The notes below the pieces were generated by a model. That model saw only the letters and a program-made list of their open reading frames with translations. It ran no database searches and had not been told where the DNA came from. DNA of 11,317 bases from an uncultured Capnocytophaga sp. GTDB taxonomy: Bacteria > Bacteroidota > Bacteroidia > Flavobacteriales > Flavobacteriaceae. The position numbers and the translations under genes were made by a program. The DNA is taken from assembly GCA_905372595.1 (NCBI GenBank), contig CAJPPS010000021.1:1-11317 (forward strand), read 5' to 3'. Shown piece after piece: positions 6,224 through 11,317 of this stretch. Each line of letters starts with the position of its first letter. Within the stretch, counting starts at the first letter, position 1.

Positions 6224-7495
6224 TCACAAACTATCAGTTGCTATATCCCTAAAATGCCCTTTTACATCATACAAAATACCTCCTTCGGAGAGCAACTCCT
6301 GTATAGGAAGCGATTGAAATTGCTGGTGAGCTACACAAAGAATAATCACCTGATATTTTCTTTTAATTTGAGAAAAATCTGTTTCTATTTGCACCTCATA
6401 TGCCTGCTTTGCCTCTTGCGAGTTTACCCAAGGATCATAAAGAGTTTGTTCTACAGAGTATTCCTGTAAAGCGTGATAAATATCTATCACTTTCGTATTA
6501 CGCATATCTGGACAATTCTCCTTAAAAGTGAATCCCATTAGCAAGATTCGCGCCCCCTTAACCTGCATTCCCTTCTTACACATCTTCTTAATTACCTGTT
6601 GGGCTATATAACCTCCCATTCCGTCATTAATCTTACGTGATTCCATCATCAGGCGAGGGGAAAGTCCGTGGAGCTTTGCTTTCTGAATTAGGTAATAAGG
6701 ATCCACTCCTATACAATGTCCTCCTACTAGCCCCGGGCGAAAGGGAAGGAAGTTCCACTTACTTCCAGCGGCGGCTAATACTGCTTGGGTATCTATCTCC
6801 AGAATATTGAATATCTTAGCTATTTCATTCATAAAAGCGATATTCACATCTCGTTGCGCATTTTCTATAACCTTCGCAGCTTCAGCAATTTTTATACTCC
6901 CTGCTGGATAGGTCCCCCCCTCTAGTACAGTATTATAGAGCCAATCTATTTCTTGAGCAATAACAGGCGTAGAACCTGAGGTAATCTTACAGATATTCTC
7001 TACTGTATGTGCCTTATCACCAGGGTTAATCCGTTCAGGAGAATACCCTACAAAGAAGCTTTCGTTATACTTTAGTCCTGAGGCTTTGGCAAGAATAGGC
7101 ACACATACCTCTTCGGTAACCCCTGGATATACAGTGGATTCATAAATAATAATTGCACCTTCCTTAAGATACTTTCCTACGGTCTGGCTAGCAATCTCAA
7201 GCGGACGTAAGTCAGGCTGCTGGTAGAGGTCTATGGGAGTAGGTACCCCTATGATATATACATTACAACCTTCAAGGATATCTGGGTCGCTGCTACACTG
7301 CAAATGGGTAGAGAGACGCTCTTGGATAACCTCTGTAGGGATTTCTCCTGTATGATCTACTCCTTTGAGGAGTGCTTCTACCCGTTCTTTCTTAGGGTCA
7401 TACCCCCGTGTAGGATACTTCTTGGCAAACAAGCAAGCTAGAGGGAAGCCTACATATCCCAATCCAATGAGTCCTATCTGATATGTTTTCATCAT
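6224..7495 (-). CDS. tviB: UDP-N-acetylglucosamine 6-dehydrogenase, TviB/WbpO type
   Basis: A 423-residue cytosolic NAD-dependent nucleotide-sugar dehydrogenase that oxidises C6 of a UDP-N-acetylhexosamine to the uronic acid, a precursor for capsule, O-antigen or other surface glycans. It has a Rossmann GLGYVG (residues 11-16) at the N-terminus, VPTP at 84-87 and ESTVYPG at 119-125. FVGYSPERINPGD (148-160) and ITSGST (171-176) are typical of the Vi-antigen TviB/WbpO branch. The AAKVIENAQRDVN block (206-218) holds the conserved Lys and Asn, and the catalytic Cys261 lies in GGHCIGVDPYYL. A C-terminal UDP-binding domain includes GFTFKENCPDMRN (321-333). These blocks fit TviB better than the ManNAc dehydrogenase WecC, so UDP-GlcNAc or UDP-GalNAc is the likely substrate. 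It starts inside mvaD with an ATGA overlap (a second ATG lies three bases further in), so translational coupling and a shared promoter are likely. No other polysaccharide gene lies in the window. Confidence 0.93.
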   Translation of the reverse strand: MMKTYQIGLIGLGYVGFPLACLFAKKYPTRGYDPKKERVEALLKGVDHTGEIPTEVIQERLSTHLQCSSDPDILEGCNVYIIGVPTPIDLYQQPDLRPLEIASQTVGKYLKEGAIIIYESTVYPGVTEEVCVPILAKASGLKYNESFFVGYSPERINPGDKAHTVENICKITSGSTPVIAQEIDWLYNTVLEGGTYPAGSIKIAEAAKVIENAQRDVNIAFMNEIAKIFNILEIDTQAVLAAAGSKWNFLPFRPGLVGGHCIGVDPYYLIQKAKLHGLSPRLMMESRKINDGMGGYIAQQVIKKMCKKGMQVKGARILLMGFTFKENCPDMRNTKVIDIYHALQEYSVEQTLYDPWVNSQEAKQAYEVQIETDFSQIKRKYQVIILCVAHQQFQSLPIQELLSEGGILYDVKGHFRDIATDSL

Positions 7496-8559
7496 TCACT
7501 ATATACTTGGTCATAGATCAAGTCCCTATCCTGACAATACTCCTTGATATGCTCCTCTAGGTAAGTACGTACCTCGTCCTTATAGGCTTTGGGGTAGAGT
7601 ACGTGTATATTAGCCCCTGCATCTAGGGTGAAGCATACAGGTACCTGAGTACTCATCCGGTAGTACCACAGTTGTTCTATAGCTGCTAGGGTATTAGGAC
7701 GCATTAGGATATAATAGGGGTTAGAAGTCAGCATCATTGCGTGTAGGCTTAGGGCTTCACTCTCCACCAACTGACCGAAAGCACTTAGGTCACCACTCTT
7801 AAGGATATCCTTAAGCAAACTGATATTACGGCGAGCTTGTACAAAGCGTGCCTGTGCATAAGGGTGATCATACATCAGCTTATGCCCTGCTGAACTACTC
7901 ACAGGCTTCTGTCCTTTATCTATCAGTAGGATTGTATCCTGATATTGGTCAAATACTTCGTGGATTTCTCCCATAGGTACCCCATAAAGGTCAGAACTAT
8001 CAGGAACATCCCTATGCTCACCCCAAATTACTACACTCCCTGTAACACTCCTACAGGCACTCCCCGAACCCAAACGAGCTAGGAAAGAGGCTTTTTCATA
8101 AAAATAAACCTCACTCATCTCCGGACAGAAAAGCTTTTCTATCTTCATCAAGCATACAGCCAATGCTGCCATTCCACTCGCTGAAGAGGCAATTCCTGAA
8201 CTATGAGGAAATGAGTTGCGAGTACGGACAATAAAATAATAATCCCTCAGAAAAGGCATATAGTTCCGTATCCGAGTGAAGAAAGTCTCTATTTTAGGTA
8301 GAAAGTTCCCCTTAGGTTCCTCATCAAAGAAAAAATCTATCTGAAAACTCGTAGTAAAATCTGTTCTAGGGGCAAACTCCACGGTTGTATCTGTATAGGA
8401 TTCACTTAGAGTGAAGCTAATAGAGGGATTCTCTGGAATTTGTTCCTCTTTCTTGCCCCAATATTTCACCAGAGCTATATTACTTGGAGCACGATGTTGC
8501 ACCTTACCACGTTCTATACGTTGTGAATAGGATTTAGGGATAAATTGGTCTATAAACAT
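7492..8559 (-). CDS. mvaD: Diphosphomevalonate decarboxylase
   Basis: A 355-residue GHMP-superfamily enzyme that converts mevalonate diphosphate plus ATP to isopentenyl diphosphate, the last step of the classical mevalonate route used by many Flavobacteriia instead of the MEP route. The family blocks are all visible: APSNIALVKYWGK (residues 24-36), PENPSISFTLSES (42-54) and the ATP-binding PHSSGIASSASG (118-129). LGSGSACRS (163-171) has the substrate Arg170, and the catalytic Asp313 lies in FTLDAGAN. No signal peptide is present. The N-terminus extends about 20 residues before the core block. The stop codon overlaps the start of tviB, so the two are probably one transcript. No other mevalonate gene is in the window. 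A phosphomevalonate decarboxylase with a slightly different substrate is the main alternative and would need assay to exclude. Confidence 0.94.
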   Translation of the reverse strand: MFIDQFIPKSYSQRIERGKVQHRAPSNIALVKYWGKKEEQIPENPSISFTLSESYTDTTVEFAPRTDFTTSFQIDFFFDEEPKGNFLPKIETFFTRIRNYMPFLRDYYFIVRTRNSFPHSSGIASSASGMAALAVCLMKIEKLFCPEMSEVYFYEKASFLARLGSGSACRSVTGSVVIWGEHRDVPDSSDLYGVPMGEIHEVFDQYQDTILLIDKGQKPVSSSAGHKLMYDHPYAQARFVQARRNISLLKDILKSGDLSAFGQLVESEALSLHAMMLTSNPYYILMRPNTLAAIEQLWYYRMSTQVPVCFTLDAGANIHVLYPKAYKDEVRTYLEEHIKEYCQDRDLIYDQVYSE

Positions 8560-8593
8560 TCTTGCACTGTGTTTTAAAGGTCAGAATCAGGGG

Positions 8594-8601
8594 CAAAAAT
8601 A
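8594..8601 (-). promoter_or_regulatory. Bacteroidota -7 promoter box for mvaD-tviB
   Basis: On the minus strand this reads TATTTTTG, 34 bases upstream of the mvaD start. No TTG is found 17-23 bases further upstream. It sits in the 104-base gap after the hydrolase gene, implying that mvaD-tviB has its own promoter, though no clear terminator was found after the hydrolase, so read-through is possible. Confidence 0.6.
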
Positions 8602-8663
8602 CAAAAAATATCTTTCTCCACACCCTCCCTTTTCACTAATTTTATCCTGTATAATTCCCTAGG

Positions 8664-9962
8664 TTATTTCTCTAGAATTACTTTCTTAATTTTACGAGGG
8701 AGTTTCCTTTTATCTATCTGATAATCAGCTACACAAGAAGCTTTTAGATATAGATATTTTCCTTCTATACGCCCTTGAATCTTCCCTGAAGGTTTTTTAT
8801 TATTGAACAAATAATAAGGATATCCTGCATTAAACTTTCCATACAGGATTAAGGGATGTTCCTCTCTCATTAGGGTAAGACTTGTGGAATCGCCCGCTCG
8901 CTTACGCGCCGTATAGTATAATGGACTATAGGGAGAACTGATAGAATCCTGCTCCATCTGAATCAGTACATCGCCTACCTGCACTCCCATTCGCTTTGCA
9001 GTAGCCGTGTCACTCTTAAAGCCTGCTACACGTACTCCTACGCCTCGATAACTGTAATCATACTTAAGCCCAAAATCAGCCTTATTATTTTGTATTTTAT
9101 ATTTGTAGGAAGTATGCCATTGTGCTTTGGTAGCTGAGGTATCTATCTTCTTAAGAGTAAGCCAGCCTATACTTGTTTTTCCCTGAGAAGAGCTCTCCAA
9201 GGAAATTTCTGTAAGAAAAGTACGCTGATGAGTATTAATAAAAGATAATAAAGCTGGCTTCTCCATTGCAAAATAGCTCATATCGTGCCCCCCTGCCAAA
9301 GGTCGGAAAGTAACCTGAGCATTATAGGCTTTTAGGTAATTAGCGGCTGCCTCCATCTGCTCCAAAGGGTATAGTATATCCTCTTGTGTATTAATGACAT
9401 ACATTGGTTTTCCATTCATATTTTCTGGATATATTCCTTCTTTACCAAGCATACTAGCCACCTTGATACTCCCATTCATAGGAATAAAACCTGCAAAAGG
9501 GTCAGGTGTAGTCATTGCTAGGTAGAATACCCCTGAACCTCCATCTGAGAAACCTGTCAAGAATACCCGCTCAGGATCGGCTACCCCATTCCACTTAAGC
9601 TGTTCTATCTCACCCAGTAACATTTGAGTCCCTACAGGGTCAAACCAAGAAGCCTTTTGTTCTCCAAAGGGAAAAAGCAGACAGAAATTTCCCTCATCAG
9701 CAAGCGCTACCCAAGGAGACTTGCGAGCATACTCTACAGGGTCTTTTTTCACTCCTGAAGCTCCTATACCTCCGTGAAGGAATACTACCAGCGGCCGTGC
9801 TGTTTTTGAAGTTCCTGCAGGAGTATATACTACGTAAGGGCGAGACACTCCATCAGAACACGCCCACTGGCGGAGGTCAAACTGTTGCCCCCATATCCCA
9901 TTACTATACAGAACTAGTCCCCAACAGAACCAGCACCATTGATTCCATAAATATATTTTCAT
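8664..9962 (-). CDS. Secreted alpha/beta hydrolase (PHB-depolymerase/feruloyl-esterase-like) with C-terminal PDZ-like domain
   Basis: A 432-residue exported protein. It opens with an unusually Trp/Cys-rich signal-like segment (residues 1 to about 26, ending WGQQFD). The hydrolase core (about 28-245) has an oxyanion-type FLHGG (61-65), nucleophile elbow GFSDGG with Ser139, a probable acid Asp195 in NTQEDILYP and His226 in AGGHDMSY. That order fits the polyhydroxybutyrate depolymerase/feruloyl esterase group (LpqC-like), which cleaves ester bonds in polymers or polysaccharide decorations. The C-terminal part from about 300 resembles a PDZ domain: YRGVGVRVAGFKSDTATAKRMGVQVGDVLIQM carries the gripping-loop and RMGVQVGDVLI pattern, with strands to about 375. 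The last 55 residues are basic and unassigned. PDZ domains often bind C-terminal peptides or assist periplasmic partners; its role here is inference. The substrate is unknown. It has its own promoter and is flanked by other units in the same direction. Confidence 0.8.
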   Translation of the reverse strand: MKIYLWNQWCWFCWGLVLYSNGIWGQQFDLRQWACSDGVSRPYVVYTPAGTSKTARPLVVFLHGGIGASGVKKDPVEYARKSPWVALADEGNFCLLFPFGEQKASWFDPVGTQMLLGEIEQLKWNGVADPERVFLTGFSDGGSGVFYLAMTTPDPFAGFIPMNGSIKVASMLGKEGIYPENMNGKPMYVINTQEDILYPLEQMEAAANYLKAYNAQVTFRPLAGGHDMSYFAMEKPALLSFINTHQRTFLTEISLESSSQGKTSIGWLTLKKIDTSATKAQWHTSYKYKIQNNKADFGLKYDYSYRGVGVRVAGFKSDTATAKRMGVQVGDVLIQMEQDSISSPYSPLYYTARKRAGDSTSLTLMREEHPLILYGKFNAGYPYYLFNNKKPSGKIQGRIEGKYLYLKASCVADYQIDKRKLPRKIKKVILEK

Positions 9963-9975
9963 AATACCAAAGATT

Positions 9976-10018
9976 TACGTTTTATTTAGACGAATTTTAT
10001 CTACAAAAATACGTTTTA
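9976..10018. repeat. 9-base direct repeat flanking the hydrolase promoter core
   Basis: TACGTTTTA occurs at 9976-9984 and again at 10010-10018, 34 bases apart, on either side of (and touching) the -7 box of the hydrolase promoter. Each copy contains the palindrome ACGT. It could be a pair of operator half-sites, but an AT-rich 9-mer pair may also be chance. Confidence 0.3.
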
Positions 10019-10034
10019 CTTTCTGAATATCCAA
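10004..10034 (-). promoter_or_regulatory. Bacteroidota promoter for the hydrolase gene
   Basis: On the minus strand TTG (10034-10032) and TATTTTTG (10011-10004) are separated by 20 bases, matching the Bacteroidota promoter consensus. The leader to the ATG at 9962 is 41 bases long. Confidence 0.68.
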
Positions 10035-10089
10035 ATCTTTTTCTAATTCTTTAGTATCTCCAAAAATTCCTTAAAGTAGCTTTGAGAAA

Positions 10090-10126
10090 TAAAATTACAA
10101 GATTCTTGCAAAATCTCACGGTTTTT
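10090..10126. repeat. Degenerate copy of a palindromic intergenic element
   Basis: These 37 bases align without gaps to 11256-11292, with 29 identical positions, including TAAAATT, AGATT and AAAATCTC. The copy at 11256 folds perfectly, whereas this one has lost several pairs (mismatches and G-U pairs in the outer part of the stem). The two copies bracket the lipoprotein gene at 10211-11095. Confidence 0.45.
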
Positions 10127-10150
10127 ACTATTCCTATCTGACCTTAAAAG

Positions 10151-10188
10151 TAAGGAGCCTATTTGCTCTAGGACAAATAGGCTCCTTA
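10151..10188 (-). terminator. Strong hairpin terminator after the lipoprotein gene
   Basis: A perfect 15-base-pair stem (10151-10165 with 10174-10188) and an 8-base loop lie 22 bases beyond the lipoprotein stop. Read leftward the stem is followed by CTTTT, a short T run. It should isolate the lipoprotein gene from the hydrolase gene downstream. Confidence 0.75.
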
Positions 10189-10210
10189 TAGATTTTACTT
10201 AGCCTTATTT

Positions 10211-11095
10211 CTAATAAGAATACCTTTCCTCATCAGTTCCTCCTGTTAAAGTCTCTTGAGCTCCTGTAAAGTATTGTATTTTTAATTTTGTAGGATATCC
10301 TCTGTTATCTTTTTCTACTACCTTATACTTCTCTCCAATGATATTTCCACCATTAATGATGGTTTGCTTTTTTAGTTGATTCTTGCTATAGAATTGTTGA
10401 TCAAAAGGTTTGATTTCATTAGGAAATTCACTATTGATAAGCCAAGATAATTCACCATAATAGGGATTTTTCACATCTGTAAAATATTCATATACATTGG
10501 TCAGTTCCCTCATTATATTTTCCCCTATTTTGACTACTTCTATTTCTTTGACTATATTCCCTTCTGAAAGAGTATAGGTATAAGTATGAACAATTTTATT
10601 ACCCCCCTCTTCTTGCTCTTTTTTAGCGATTACGGTAGTGGCATCAGGATAAGTATAAACATATTCACCTTGTGATGAGCCGTGTTTGTAGAGTTTTCCA
10701 TCTTGATATTCAAATGAGTAAGTCTGACCTCCGTATTTCACAGTGGTGAGCTTATCTTCTGCATTATAGGTCAATTCAGCTGTTTGACCATTTTCTTTGA
10801 TTTCCTTTGGTAATTTCTTTCCTGAATAATAGATAAACTCTCTTGTACTATAAGCAGTTCCTTCTTGACCATTATTTACGCTTTTAATCTCACTTTTTGT
10901 AGGTAAGCCTTCTGCATTAAAGGTGAAAACTTGCTTTTCATAGTTTGTTGTAAAACCCTCATTTCCTTCGTGTAATTCACGAGGAAATATAGTACCTTGT
11001 TCTTGAGCAACAGGTTGTTGCGGCGTATTGTCATCATTTTTACCGCAAGCAGCTACAAGGGCAGCTATACTTGCAAAGAGAAATAACTTTTTCAT
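10211..11095 (-). CDS. Lipoprotein with YD/RHS-like beta-hairpin repeats, unknown function
   Basis: A 294-residue exported lipoprotein. From the ATG at 11095 the sequence is a classic SPII signal with lipobox LVAAC, the modified residue being Cys17; the next residues GKNDD resemble a Flavobacteriia surface-export signal. An in-frame upstream ATG at 11125 would add a charged MIIYKLKFEK before the signal and sits only 3 bases after the -7 box, so it is rejected. The body (about residues 55-277) is a series of some nine units of 15-25 residues with a strand ending in aromatic-x-aromatic, a turn with Asn/Asp/Gly, then Leu-Pro or similar. Examples are VFTFNAEGLPTKSE, FIYYSGKKLPKEIK and YSFEYQDGKLYKH. 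This pattern is that of YD/RHS-type or DUF4595-like beta-repeat lipoproteins of Bacteroidota. No catalytic motif is seen. It has its own promoter and terminator; function is unknown. Confidence 0.82.
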   Translation of the reverse strand: MKKLFLFASIAALVAACGKNDDNTPQQPVAQEQGTIFPRELHEGNEGFTTNYEKQVFTFNAEGLPTKSEIKSVNNGQEGTAYSTREFIYYSGKKLPKEIKENGQTAELTYNAEDKLTTVKYGGQTYSFEYQDGKLYKHGSSQGEYVYTYPDATTVIAKKEQEEGGNKIVHTYTYTLSEGNIVKEIEVVKIGENIMRELTNVYEYFTDVKNPYYGELSWLINSEFPNEIKPFDQQFYSKNQLKKQTIINGGNIIGEKYKVVEKDNRGYPTKLKIQYFTGAQETLTGGTDEERYSY

Positions 11096-11127
11096 TTTTT
11101 CAAATTTTAATTTATAAATTATCAAGG

Positions 11128-11135
11128 CAAAAATA
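11128..11135 (-). promoter_or_regulatory. Bacteroidota -7 promoter box for the YD-repeat lipoprotein
   Basis: On the minus strand this reads TATTTTTG, 32 bases upstream of the ATG at 11095. No TTG is present at the usual -33 spacing. Its position supports the ATG at 11095 and argues against the ATG at 11125, which would lie at or before the transcription start. Confidence 0.55.
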
Positions 11136-11256
11136 AATATTTTTTCTTAAGGAAAATCTATAAAAGCTCCCTCTCTCGTATTTTCAAGCACGAGATGTAA
11201 GAATTTGTACCTGAACTGTCTTTTTTATCAAAATTTTAACTTCATTGATAGAAAAT

Positions 11257-11291
11257 AAAATTGCGAGATTTTTGTAAAATCTCGCAATTTT
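11257..11291. terminator. Perfect palindromic hairpin, probable bidirectional terminator
   Basis: Two 16-base arms (11257-11272 and 11276-11291) are perfectly complementary around a 3-base loop TGT. A GC-containing core (TTGCGAGA) is flanked by AAAA on the left and TTTT on the right, so it can terminate in either direction. It most likely ends a gene located beyond the right edge. It is related to the weaker element at 10090-10126. The rest of 11136-11317 shows only a weak 6-base-pair hairpin (11174-11179 with 11190-11195) and no gene. Confidence 0.65.
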
Positions 11292-11317
11292 AGCTTAGCT
11301 ACTCTATATTATTACTG

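Noticed and set aside
6224..7495. UDP-glucose dehydrogenase or WecC instead of TviB
   Set aside because: The SPERINPGD and GGHCIGVDPYYL blocks are those of TviB/WbpO; WecC carries a different form (GGHCIAVDPWF) and UDP-glucose dehydrogenases differ in the catalytic block.
11096..11125. Extended start of the last lipoprotein at ATG 11125
   Set aside because: It would place a charged decapeptide before a perfect lipoprotein signal and falls at or before the expected transcription start.
11257..11291. CRISPR or other repeat array at the right end
   Set aside because: There is one perfect hairpin and one distant relative only, with no spacers; terminator or palindrome element fits better.

Overview
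The window looks like a piece of a Bacteroidota chromosome, most likely Flavobacteriia and perhaps Capnocytophaga or a relative. Three things point there. Most genes or operons have a promoter of the Bacteroidota type (TAnnTTTG at -7, sometimes with TTG about 20 bases upstream). Shine-Dalgarno sequences are essentially absent. The gene content also fits: a mevalonate-pathway decarboxylase, a BatE-like protein, a DUF493 protein and two SPII lipoproteins with a lysine and acidic residues just after the lipidated cysteine. The genus is an inference; nothing in the window proves it.

Layout. The left part is read rightward. It holds ferrochelatase (hemH, 59-1072) with a terminator, then a large leucine-rich-repeat lipoprotein with calcium-loop motifs (1353-3416) and its own promoter and terminator. 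A two-gene unit follows, DUF493 (3538-3831) and a BatE-like TPR/SH3 membrane protein (3846-4622). At about 4640 transcription converges on a shared hairpin, and everything to the right is read leftward: an SLC13/DASS anion symporter (4693-6069), a TviB-type UDP-N-acetylglucosamine 6-dehydrogenase (6224-7495) overlapping diphosphomevalonate decarboxylase (mvaD, 7492-8559), a secreted alpha/beta hydrolase with a C-terminal PDZ-like domain (8664-9962), and a YD-repeat-like lipoprotein (10211-11095). The last 190 bases hold a promoter and a perfect hairpin, presumably the terminator of a gene outside the window.

The genes do not form one pathway. They split into about seven short transcription units: haem synthesis (hemH), isoprenoid synthesis joined to surface-polysaccharide precursor synthesis (mvaD-tviB), dicarboxylate or anion uptake (SLC13), an envelope-stress-related membrane protein (BatE) and three exported proteins of unknown target. 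The 7-base promoter core is useful because in two places it overlaps an upstream in-frame start and so fixes the true start codon.

I see no phage, insertion sequence, CRISPR array, RNA gene or clear defence system. The most interesting items are the modular LRR/EF-loop lipoprotein, the hydrolase-PDZ fusion, the mvaD-tviB overlap, the cysteine cluster in the ferrochelatase, the BatE gene apart from a bat operon, and two related palindromic intergenic elements that bracket the last lipoprotein gene. No gene-free stretch exceeds 300 bases.
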